Part shown: piece by piece, positions 17,889 to 25,125 of the stretch
Layout: each line of letters begins with the position of its first letter
Numbering within the stretch: position 1 is the stretch's first letter
Assembly: GCA_947476485.1 (NCBI GenBank)
Contig: CANJQU010000017.1
Coordinates: forward strand, 1-49,818
Direction of reading: 5' to 3'
DNA from: Chitinophagaceae bacterium
Lineage (GTDB): Bacteria > Bacteroidota > Bacteroidia > Chitinophagales > Chitinophagaceae
DNA length: 49,818 bases
Program-made: the position numbers and the translations under genes
The notes under the pieces: generated by a model
What the model was told of the DNA's origin: nothing
Databases searched by the model: none
The model's input: the letters and a program-made list of their open reading frames with translations, nothing else

Positions 17889-18110
17889 ATGAACGAGACT
17901 TTGCATATCAGAATAATAAAGGACTATGCCGTAAATGTGATAAACGACCTTAAGACATTAGGTGCTGTAGAACTGCTTACAGATGAAGAAATTAAAGACG
18001 TTCCACAATGGCAAATAGACGAAGGACGCAAAATAAAAGACTATTATGACAAAAACCCCAATGAGCTTTTAAGTTGGGATGAGGTGCGTAAACAATTAAA
18101 GTTTAAATGA
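17889..18110 (+). CDS. Putative antitoxin of a RelE/ParE-type module (TA1)
   Basis: 73 residues, acidic and mostly helical: MNETLHIRIIKDYAVNVIND followed by LLTDEEIKDVPQWQIDEGRK and SWDEVRKQL. The last motif is a common C-terminal helix of small Bacteroidetes antitoxins that wraps the cognate toxin. No DNA-binding domain can be named with certainty. The stop codon overlaps the start of the toxin gene by four bases (ATGA at 18107-18110), the usual arrangement for tight coupling of antitoxin and toxin. The pair lies convergent to the fdhF gene, whose stop is 33 bp beyond the toxin stop. Antitoxin function is inferred from size, order and partner. Confidence 0.7.
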   Translation: MNETLHIRIIKDYAVNVINDLKTLGAVELLTDEEIKDVPQWQIDEGRKIKDYYDKNPNELLSWDEVRKQLKFK

Positions 18111-18421
18111 TTTTACCTGCTTACACCATTCGATTTTCTTCCCAAATTGTCCAACATCTCCAAACGGCCATTGACTACTATGATGAACTTTCACCTGGTC
18201 TCGGAGAAACATTTCTGACTGAATTCGAAATACAAATATGGGCAATAAGCCAAAACCCACATAGTCGTGCAGTTCGGTACGATGACGTAAGATTTGCGTT
18301 GATCAGTAGATTTCACCACGCTATTCACTATTACATAAGAGAACAGCAAAAAGAGGCTGTTGCCTTTGCTTTGTTTTCAACTTACACCGATCCCAAAACA
18401 CACTGGAAAAAACCAGAGTAG
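18107..18421 (+). CDS. RelE/ParE-family toxin (TA1)
   Basis: 104 residues with the ParE/RelE fold pattern: an N-terminal beta strand (YTIRFSSQ), two helices (VQHLQTAIDYYDEL and LGETFLTEFEIQIWAISQNP), then the beta sheet (HSRAVRYDDVRFALISRF, HHAIHYYIR) and a last strand AVAFALFST. The basic and aromatic positions in the sheet (Arg, His, Tyr) fit either a ribonuclease (RelE) or gyrase-directed (ParE) toxin; which one cannot be decided. It begins in the ATGA overlap with the antitoxin. It is unrelated in close detail to the toxin at 23283, so the two modules are separate arrivals. Confidence 0.8.
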   Translation: MILPAYTIRFSSQIVQHLQTAIDYYDELSPGLGETFLTEFEIQIWAISQNPHSRAVRYDDVRFALISRFHHAIHYYIREQQKEAVAFALFSTYTDPKTHWKKPE

Positions 18422-18453
18422 ATCGAACTACGGCAGCATGATAGTATTTACGC

Positions 18454-21252
18454 CTATGCCATCGCTTTCTTCTTATATTCACCCTTGCTCTTCCTGATGT
18501 TGCATGCCACGACCTTGAATTCGGGGCACATAGCTTCAGAGTCAGATACACTGGAGGTGATATTGTTCATCATCACATCGGGGAAGTGGAATGTGCTGCT
18601 CAGTATACCGGGCTTCACTTCGTCCGTTATTCTTGCTTTCACATCTACCTTGCCGCGCGGAGATTCTACGCACACCATGTCACCTTCGTTGATCAGGTGT
18701 TTGGCGGCATCTACAGGGTTGATCATTAACACATCGTCTGTTACAATTAGGGCATTGTTGGTTCTCCGTGTCATCGCGCCACAGTTATAATGCTCCAGCT
18801 CCCTGTTGGTAGTAATGATATAAGGATATTCCTTTTCATTCTTAACCAGCTCTTCTGATTTTTTATAATTATTGTGCACGAACTTACCCTTGCCCCTCTT
18901 AAACGTTTCTGTATGCAAGATCTGCGTATCCCTGCCATCCTTTGCCACCGGCCATTGCTTGCCATCCTCACCAAGCTCATCCCACTTCACACCTTCAAAG
19001 AAAGGCACGATCCTGGATATTTCTTCGAGCACCCACTCAGGATGATAATCCGGTTGCGGATAGCCCATACGGTTCATTATATCTACCATAATCTGCCCGT
19101 CTGATTTTGTACCGGCTATTGGCGCCACTACTGCATTTACCCTTTGTATCCTTCTCTCGCCATTAGTGAACGTGCCGCTCTTTTCGAGGAATGAAGATGC
19201 TGGCAGTATCACTGTGGCAAGCTTCGCCGTCTCTGTCATAAACAGTTCCTGCACTACAAATAACTCCAGTTGGCTCAGAGCCTTCACTACATGATGCGTA
19301 TTAGGATCTGTCTGCGCCATGTCCTCACCTATTACCCACATAGCTTTCATTTCACCCTTCAGCATGGCATCATACATCTGCGGTATTTTCAGTCCGGCAT
19401 AGTTTGGAAGCTTGGCATTATAAAAGTCCTCGTATTTTTTGTGATATACAGGGTCAGATACATCAAAGTATCCCGCGCCCTGGTATGGCTGGCAGCCCAT
19501 ATCGGCTGAGCCTTGCACATTGTTCTGACCACGCAACGGGTTCACACCCACACCCGGTCTACCGATGTTACCGGTTATCATGGCAAGACTGGAGATCAGC
19601 ATGATGGTGAACGTACCCTGCGAATGCTCTGTCACACCAAGGCCATGGAACTCCATAGCATTCGGAGCCTTCGCGTAAGCAATGGCCGCATCGCGAACCA
19701 GTTTCTTATCTACACCGCAAATGGCTTCGAGCTCATCAACATTATTTGCAAGCACTTCTTTTTTAAACTCTTCGTATCCCTCGGTACGCTGGGCGATAAA
19801 ATCTTTATCCTCCATGCCCTCTGATATGATGTAGTACAACATCATGTTCAGCAACGCCATATTAGTGCCCGGGCGCAACTGCAGGTGGTAGGTGGCATAT
19901 TTAGCCAGCTCCGTGCGGCGCGGATCTATAACGATACTTGTCTTGCCGCTCATAGCTACCTGCTTCAGCTTAGCGCCGGTAACAGGGTGGCCATCAGTAG
20001 GGTTAGCGCCTATCACCAATATGCAATCTGTAAGTTTCAGATCCCTGATGGAATTGGTTGCAGCACCTGTACCAAATGTGCGCTGCATGCCAATCGCCGT
20101 AGGCGAGTGGCACACGCGTGCACAGCAATCGATATTGTTCGTTCCCATCACCGCGCGTATGAACTTCTGCATAAGATAGTTCTCCTCATTGGTACCACGT
20201 GAGGAAGAAATGCCTGCAATTGCATCTCCACCATATTTGTTCTTTATCTCTGTAAGCTTGCTGGCGATGTGCTCATAAGCTTCATCCCATGTAGCTTCCA
20301 CGAATTCTCCGTTTTTCTTTATCAGCGGTGTGCGCAAACGGTCTTTATGATTGTAGAACGAAAATGCGTAGCGGCCCTTAAGGCAGGTATGTCCCTGGTT
20401 AGTATCGGCAGTATATGGCGCCTGTATAGACTTTATCTTACCGCCTTTCACTGCAACTTCCAGGTTACAACCAACACCACAGTAAGTACAGACCGTGCGC
20501 ACCTTTTCGTCTACCTGTATCGATTTTGATTCAAAAATATCGGAGATGGCTGATGTAGGGCAAGCCTGTGCACAGGCCCCGCAACTCACACAGTCCGACT
20601 GCTCGAAATTCACCTCCATGCTCTTGATGATGTGGCTATCGAAGCCACGGCCACCCATGCTAAGCACAAACTGCCCCTGCACCTCATCGCATGCACGCAC
20701 GCAACGGAAGCAGTTGATACACTTTGAAAAGTCAGAGGTCATGTAGGCATGGCTATGGTCCTTCTTGCGGTCAAGATGGTTCTTTCCTTCCGGGTAACGA
20801 ACATCGCGTATACCAACCCTGGCAGCCACTTCCTGTAGTTCGCAATTGTTGTTCACCTCGCAGGTGAGGCAATCCAGCGGATGATCTGTAAGCACCAACT
20901 CGACAATGTTCTTCCGCAACTTCTGAACCCTGTCTGATTCAGGATAGATATAAGTACCGGCAGTAACAGGCGTATGACACGATGCCATTGTTTTCACCGG
21001 ACCACCCTTGCTCAGCGCCACATCCACACTGCACACACGGCACGATCCGAACGGATCAAGATTGGGTGCATCACAAAGTGTAGGCACAGATTTCTGGCCA
21101 AAATGCCTGCGCATCAGCGCGAGTATAGTATCGCCTTCCCTGATCTCATAAGGTTGGTCGTCTATATATGCCACCTTACCTGTAGTCTGCACCGGCTCTT
21201 TGCCACTTTGTCCGCCACCGGGCTTACTTTCTACATAATATTGCTTGCTCAT
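18454..21252 (-). CDS. fdhF: Formate dehydrogenase alpha subunit (molybdopterin, cysteine form, with NuoG-like N-terminus)
   Basis: 932 residues. It oxidises formate to CO2 at a Mo/W-bis-pterin centre and passes electrons along Fe-S clusters. The N-terminal 2Fe-2S ferredoxin domain has Cys60, 71, 74 and 92. A His-Cys cluster segment (DHPLDCLTCEVNNNCEL) follows. Two 4Fe-4S motifs are Cys178/181/184/188 and Cys221/224/227/231. The Mo domain starts with CTYCGVGC (Cys255, 258, 262), with the fourth ligand at Cys290. The metal ligand is Cys381 in DCCARVCHSPTA, where E. coli FdhF has selenocysteine. The C-terminal part is a molybdopterin dinucleotide-binding domain. It follows the diaphorase subunit gene by 10 bp, so the two form a soluble NAD-dependent enzyme. 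Confidence 0.92.
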   Translation of the reverse strand: MSKQYYVESKPGGGQSGKEPVQTTGKVAYIDDQPYEIREGDTILALMRRHFGQKSVPTLCDAPNLDPFGSCRVCSVDVALSKGGPVKTMASCHTPVTAGTYIYPESDRVQKLRKNIVELVLTDHPLDCLTCEVNNNCELQEVAARVGIRDVRYPEGKNHLDRKKDHSHAYMTSDFSKCINCFRCVRACDEVQGQFVLSMGGRGFDSHIIKSMEVNFEQSDCVSCGACAQACPTSAISDIFESKSIQVDEKVRTVCTYCGVGCNLEVAVKGGKIKSIQAPYTADTNQGHTCLKGRYAFSFYNHKDRLRTPLIKKNGEFVEATWDEAYEHIASKLTEIKNKYGGDAIAGISSSRGTNEENYLMQKFIRAVMGTNNIDCCARVCHSPTAIGMQRTFGTGAATNSIRDLKLTDCILVIGANPTDGHPVTGAKLKQVAMSGKTSIVIDPRRTELAKYATYHLQLRPGTNMALLNMMLYYIISEGMEDKDFIAQRTEGYEEFKKEVLANNVDELEAICGVDKKLVRDAAIAYAKAPNAMEFHGLGVTEHSQGTFTIMLISSLAMITGNIGRPGVGVNPLRGQNNVQGSADMGCQPYQGAGYFDVSDPVYHKKYEDFYNAKLPNYAGLKIPQMYDAMLKGEMKAMWVIGEDMAQTDPNTHHVVKALSQLELFVVQELFMTETAKLATVILPASSFLEKSGTFTNGERRIQRVNAVVAPIAGTKSDGQIMVDIMNRMGYPQPDYHPEWVLEEISRIVPFFEGVKWDELGEDGKQWPVAKDGRDTQILHTETFKRGKGKFVHNNYKKSEELVKNEKEYPYIITTNRELEHYNCGAMTRRTNNALIVTDDVLMINPVDAAKHLINEGDMVCVESPRGKVDVKARITDEVKPGILSSTFHFPDVMMNNITSSVSDSEAMCPEFKVVACNIRKSKGEYKKKAMA

Positions 21253-21262
21253 GCTGCTTGAT

Positions 21263-22912
21263 TTATGAGAAATACTGTCCTAATTCGTTATCAAAATATT
21301 GCATCGCATTCCTGATCGGCAGCGGTAAACCGCCACCCAGTGCACACAACGATCCTATCTCCATAGTAGTAATGAGGTCGGTGAATAATTCACGGTCCAT
21401 TTTATAGTCAGAGGTCAAAGCCTTGCCCACCATTTCGTAACCCCTGGTTGACCCTAATCTGCACGGGAAACATTTACCGCAACTCTCATGCGCCGTAAAC
21501 TGGAACAAGTGCTCGATATATTTTATCAGCGGAAAACCTGTAGGTATACAAACCACAGACGCGTGTCCCAGCAAAAATCCGTTTTGTGCAAATGATTCGA
21601 AGTCAACAGAGAGATCATTGATCTTATCTACCGGCACAAGTCCGCCAAGCGGCCCGCCAATATGCATCGCCTTTATGCCTGATCGAAATCCTCCACCCAG
21701 CTCGTTAACAACGACAGAAAGTGGTGTACCCATATCAACCTCGTAAATGCCAGGTTTGTTAAAGAAGCCGTCCAGCGACACCAGTTTTGTACCTGTTGAC
21801 TTTCCCCTGCCTATTGCGGCAAATGCGGCCCCGCCATGTTCTATGATCCATGGCATACATGCCAGTGTCTCTACATTATTCACAACAGTTGGTTTGTTGA
21901 ACAAACCGAATTGTGTAGGGTATGGCGGGCGCACGCGCACTTCAGGGCGCTGGCCCTCGATCGAAGAAAGCAGAGCAGTCTCCTCACCACATATGTAAGC
22001 GCCCTGCGCCTTTATCACTTTAAATTCATAAGAAAATCCAGAGCCGAGGATATTCGTGCCGATAAAGCCTTTAGCCCTTATTTCATCAATTGCTCTTTCC
22101 GTTATTGCTATCGCTTCCGGATATTCACCGCGTATATAAACCACACCGGTATTAGCACCAGCAACATAACCAGCAATGATCATGCCCAGCAGCAATGCAT
22201 GCGGGCGCTCTTCAAGAATGTACCTATCGCTGTATGCTCCGGGATCGCCTTCATCGGCATTACACACGATAAACTTTACATCACCTTTTGTATTCTTGCA
22301 CGACTCCAGTTTGAAGGCGCTGAGGAAACCTGCACCACCACGGCCTCTGAGGCCTGATGTTTTCAACTCGGCCAGCAATTTATCCGGCGAACTATTCAAT
22401 GCAGTATTCAGCGTTTTGTAAAAAGTATCTACTCCCGGAAAATCACAGGTAAGCACCGCAGTACCCACTGAAGCGACATTGTATTTGTCTATCGGAAGCG
22501 TAGTGCCGTTCTTTATTTCAGCAACCTGGTTGATGTCGTTGCCGCTGTAGTTATGGCCCCCATAGTTGAAGGAACTGTTCTCATGGCAGCGTCCGAGACA
22601 GCACATCTCGCCTATCTCTTCAGCTTTGAATTCCTGGAGCAGCTTATCCTTTAGCTTATCCTGGGTACCGGCAGTGAGGCAGGAGCTGCCATTGCATACA
22701 TACACCTTCTTGCCCTGGTTTTCAGGCCGCAGAAAATCATAAAAGGTAGCGGCGCCATATACATTTGCCTTCCCCATCAGGAATTCGTCGGCAAGTTTTT
22801 CTATATCTTTTTTTGATACCGATCCTGTTTCGGTGGCGGCAATGCCCAGCTCTTCAAATAGATTTTCCCGAAGCCCTTTCCTGCCCGATAATTCGCTTAG
22901 ATTTTTAGACAT
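21263..22912 (-). CDS. NAD-dependent formate dehydrogenase beta subunit (fused NuoE/NuoF-like diaphorase)
   Basis: 549 residues, fusing a thioredoxin-like NuoE domain to a NuoF domain. NuoE part: YVCNGSSC (Cys73, 78) and CLGRC (Cys105, 109) ligate a 2Fe-2S cluster. NuoF part: SGLRGRGGAGF for NADH, an FMN-type segment VCNADEGDPGAYSDR, GAYICGEETALLSSIEG, and the 4Fe-4S motif ESCGKCFPCRLGS. It takes electrons from the alpha subunit and reduces NAD+. The ATG at 22912 is preferred over GTG at 22945 because the probable promoter core is at 22948-22955 and a GTG start would lie at or before the transcript start. A perfect hairpin sits in the short leader. It is similar to FdsB/HoxF subunits, but the neighbour decides for formate dehydrogenase. 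Confidence 0.9.
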   Translation of the reverse strand: MSKNLSELSGRKGLRENLFEELGIAATETGSVSKKDIEKLADEFLMGKANVYGAATFYDFLRPENQGKKVYVCNGSSCLTAGTQDKLKDKLLQEFKAEEIGEMCCLGRCHENSSFNYGGHNYSGNDINQVAEIKNGTTLPIDKYNVASVGTAVLTCDFPGVDTFYKTLNTALNSSPDKLLAELKTSGLRGRGGAGFLSAFKLESCKNTKGDVKFIVCNADEGDPGAYSDRYILEERPHALLLGMIIAGYVAGANTGVVYIRGEYPEAIAITERAIDEIRAKGFIGTNILGSGFSYEFKVIKAQGAYICGEETALLSSIEGQRPEVRVRPPYPTQFGLFNKPTVVNNVETLACMPWIIEHGGAAFAAIGRGKSTGTKLVSLDGFFNKPGIYEVDMGTPLSVVVNELGGGFRSGIKAMHIGGPLGGLVPVDKINDLSVDFESFAQNGFLLGHASVVCIPTGFPLIKYIEHLFQFTAHESCGKCFPCRLGSTRGYEMVGKALTSDYKMDRELFTDLITTMEIGSLCALGGGLPLPIRNAMQYFDNELGQYFS

Positions 22913-22922
22913 AATAAGATTA

Positions 22923-22939
22923 CCCCTCAAACTGAGGGG
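22923..22939 (-). promoter_or_regulatory. Hairpin in the leader of the formate dehydrogenase operon
   Basis: CCCCTCA and TGAGGGG form a perfect seven-base stem with a three-base loop. It starts 11 bases upstream of the ATG and lies within the predicted leader. It has no T run, so it is not a terminator; it may affect translation or be a protein site. Confidence 0.45.
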
Positions 22940-22947
22940 GGTCACAA

Positions 22948-22955
22948 CAAATTTA
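22948..22955 (-). promoter_or_regulatory. -7 promoter element of the formate dehydrogenase operon
   Basis: The minus strand reads TAAATTTG, an exact TAnnTTTG, 35 bases upstream of the ATG at 22912. Confidence 0.5.
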
Positions 22956-23073
22956 ACTAATATTATTGATATATCAGAGCGTATGAGCGTCTCTGATTCG
23001 AATTATCTATTGGGCTTCTAAGGCCAATGACACCTATTTTTTTGCTTACAGACCAGTCAAAATAAAAATCGCC

Positions 23074-23081
23074 TAACTTTG
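23074..23081 (+). promoter_or_regulatory. -7 promoter element of toxin-antitoxin module 2
   Basis: TAACTTTG is an exact TAnnTTTG, 34 bases upstream of the antitoxin ATG at 23116. Module 1 has the nearly identical TAACTTTA. Confidence 0.5.
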
Positions 23082-23115
23082 CATTAGTATATTTTATTAA
23101 CGCAAGTTGAAATTT

Positions 23116-23295
23116 ATGACTAAAGAGAGTGCAGCCACCGCCGTTAAAGAAATGCCACAGGAATTTGATGTAGATGAATTAATTGAGAAATTGATTTTCA
23201 TTGCCCATGTTGAAGAAGGGTTAAAGCAGGTGGATGAGGGAAAGAAAATACCCCTTGATGAAGTAAAAAGGATAGTAAAAGAATGGCACAAGTAA
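23116..23295 (+). CDS. Putative antitoxin of a RelE/ParE-type module (TA2)
   Basis: 59 residues: MTKESAATAVKEMPQEFDVD, then LIEKLIFIAHVEEGLKQVDEGKKIP and LDEVKRIVKEW. This is the usual helical layout of small Bacteroidetes antitoxins paired with RelE/ParE toxins. An in-frame TTG at 23107 would add three residues; the ATG is preferred. The last 13 bases overlap the toxin gene. The call rests mainly on size, order and the clear toxin partner. Confidence 0.75.
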   Translation: MTKESAATAVKEMPQEFDVDELIEKLIFIAHVEEGLKQVDEGKKIPLDEVKRIVKEWHK

Positions 23296-23573
23296 TCTTA
23301 TCTCCTGCAGCGTTAAATGACCTTCAGGCAATTTTTGATTACATCGCGAAGGATTCTGAATTGTATGCAGCAAAAGTTGTTGACAAGATATTACATCGCA
23401 TAACCGTCCTGGAAACTCACATACGGGTGGGCAAGATTGTCAGTGAATTTCAAACTGAGGCGATAAGAGAAATACCCGAGGGTAACTATAGGATCATCTA
23501 CAGAATTGAAAACGAAACAGAGATTTCCGTTGCCCGAATCTATCACAGGGCAAGATTATTAAAAGAACTTTAG
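23283..23573 (+). CDS. RelE/ParE-family toxin (TA2)
   Basis: 96 residues with the standard ParE order: a first strand (AQVILSPAALNDLQAIFDYI), a helical hairpin with KVVDKILHRITVLE, then the sheet with IREIPEGNYRIIYRI and ISVARIYHRARLL. The NYRIIYRI and VARIYHRAR blocks are strongly diagnostic for this family. Targets in the family are gyrase or ribosome-bound mRNA. The ATG lies inside the end of the antitoxin gene, so translation is coupled. The module stands upstream of, and divergent from, the formate dehydrogenase operon, whose start is about 200 bp to the left. Confidence 0.88.
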   Translation: MAQVILSPAALNDLQAIFDYIAKDSELYAAKVVDKILHRITVLETHIRVGKIVSEFQTEAIREIPEGNYRIIYRIENETEISVARIYHRARLLKEL

Positions 23574-23677
23574 TCAATATATTCTTTATCAGGTTCAGTT
23601 CAACTCATTGATTGCAACCCTAAATGTTTTTCTTACCCACTCGCTCTCATCTGCTTCTGAAAGACAAGTATAATTAT

Positions 23678-24049
23678 TTAACACACCTTATGCGGATTCT
23701 CAAAGTTATCGCTCTGGTCTTCATGCGGCGGCGCATCTATGCACTTAAAGTCTTTTTCCAGTAGCAGAAAAAGCCGTTTATCATCACCAATGTCCATGTT
23801 ATTTTCATACCCGACAGTTTCATTTGCAGCCCATGCGGCGGGGATACTAGCAGGCACGTACATCGTCATTTTAGAATCAGCGAAACCCGCTTCAAGATCG
23901 GTGATACCCGGCTTACTTTGCAGTGCATAAGTGAAGCTATTATTGCCGAATTCTGTCTTTTCTTCAAGGTATCCGCCTGCGCCAAATTCATCCACCTCAG
24001 AGCGGGTGAGCCGCACGCGAATGGAGTTGCCTTTTATCCTGATTTTCAT
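23678..24049 (-). CDS. DUF7009-like protein linked to FdhD
   Basis: 123 residues without signal peptide or membrane segment. It opens MKIRIKGNSIRVRLTRSEVD, with FGNNSFTYALQSKPG and GDDKRLFLLLEKDFKC near the end, the pattern of the small uncharacterised Bacteroidetes family DUF7009. The start is four bases after the FdhD stop, so the two are surely co-transcribed. The linkage suggests a role in maturation or sulfuration of the molybdenum cofactor enzyme, but no active-site motif can be named. The C-terminus is acidic and His-rich (PPHEDQSDNFENPHKVC). Family recall is from memory; function is open. Confidence 0.75.
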   Translation of the reverse strand: MKIRIKGNSIRVRLTRSEVDEFGAGGYLEEKTEFGNNSFTYALQSKPGITDLEAGFADSKMTMYVPASIPAAWAANETVGYENNMDIGDDKRLFLLLEKDFKCIDAPPHEDQSDNFENPHKVC

Positions 24050-24053
24050 ACAG

Positions 24054-24881
24054 CTAAATTACGATTCTTTCCGCTCCCGAATAAATGTTGAACCGCTCAC
24101 CGCGCAGGAAACCAATGAGCGTCATACCCCACTCTTCGGCCATCTCCGCTGCCAGGCTGGAGGGAGCGCCTACTGCCGCAACTATCTTTATGCCAGCCAT
24201 CACAGCCTTTTGAACAAGTTCAAAGCTTCCCCTGCCACTTAGCAGCAGTATGTGGTTATCCAATGGTATCATTCCATTATTTAAGGCAGCTCCTATCAAT
24301 TTATCCAGCGCATTGTGCCTGCCCACATCCTCGCGGCTGAGCAACAACTTACCGGTAAGATCAAACAAGGCGCAGGCGTGGAGCCCGCCTGTTGTTTCAA
24401 ACACATCCTGGTGCGCTCTGAGGCGATCGGGCAACCGGTAAATAAGCGACGCCGGCACCCGTAAATTATCAAAGGATTCAGGAATATTGCACGCCGTTTT
24501 TACCGCTTCAATAGAGGCCTTGCCGCATACACCACAGCTCGACGTTGTATAAAAGTTACGCTCTGTTTTTTCTATTGCAGGCACCACGTTTTCCGCAAGG
24601 GAGACAAGGATTATATTCTCATTATCCGCTTTGGCATATCCCACAGATTGTACATCTGTAGCCGACGTGATTATGGCCTCTGTAAATAAAAATCCTACTG
24701 CCAGTTCCGCATCATTGCCGGGCGTACGCATGGTTACGGAAATATTCTTCTGCACCCGATTATCCGCAGGCCCATAGGCGAGCCTTATCTCCATTGGCTC
24801 CTCCGCAGCGAGCATATCTTCGGCATTGCTGATCTGATCTGCATTTACCTTCTTAATACTCGTTCGGGAAACCTGTGACAT
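24054..24881 (-). CDS. fdhD: Formate dehydrogenase accessory sulfurtransferase FdhD
   Basis: 275 residues. FdhD carries sulfur from a cysteine desulfurase to the molybdenum cofactor of formate dehydrogenase and is needed for its activity. The redox/sulfur-carrying pair is in TTSSCGVCGKAS (CxxC), and SREDVGRHNALDKLIG with LLSGRGSFELVQKA are the other conserved blocks. FLFTEAII near residue 70 is the typical early motif. It lies in a run of three genes (small membrane protein, fdhD, DUF7009) separated by 20 and 4 bp. It is on the same strand as the formate dehydrogenase genes but separated from them by toxin-antitoxin module 2. Confidence 0.93.
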   Translation of the reverse strand: MSQVSRTSIKKVNADQISNAEDMLAAEEPMEIRLAYGPADNRVQKNISVTMRTPGNDAELAVGFLFTEAIITSATDVQSVGYAKADNENIILVSLAENVVPAIEKTERNFYTTSSCGVCGKASIEAVKTACNIPESFDNLRVPASLIYRLPDRLRAHQDVFETTGGLHACALFDLTGKLLLSREDVGRHNALDKLIGAALNNGMIPLDNHILLLSGRGSFELVQKAVMAGIKIVAAVGAPSSLAAEMAEEWGMTLIGFLRGERFNIYSGAERIVI

Positions 24882-24901
24882 ACCTAAAATTAAGGAAAGT
24901 A

Positions 24902-25096
24902 TTACCAGCGCCTTTTAAAATAAAGCCGCGCCAGTGATATGATGCCAAAAATAAGACCCACGTAAACCAGGCCGAAAACACCAATGTCATGCATATCCTC
25001 AGCCCTATCCGGGTTTATCGGCTTGTCAAAAAGCACAAAGTAGATGATCGTTGCACCGATGGCCACTAACAAAATCGAATCATATGGTTTACGCAT
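24902..25096 (-). CDS. Small two-helix membrane protein
   Basis: 64 residues with two hydrophobic helices (SILLVAIGATIIYFVLF and IGVFGLVYVGLIFGIISLA) joined by a short polar loop DKPINPDRAEDMHD and ended by a basic tail. The stop lies 20 bp before fdhD on the same strand, and the coding frame is intact, so it is probably a real gene of the fdhD unit. I do not recognise a family. It may anchor or aid a complex, but there is no evidence for a particular role. Confidence 0.6.
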   Translation of the reverse strand: MRKPYDSILLVAIGATIIYFVLFDKPINPDRAEDMHDIGVFGLVYVGLIFGIISLARLYFKRRW

Positions 25097-25125
25097 ACAA
25101 TTATTTTTAGAGATCCTGAGTGTCT

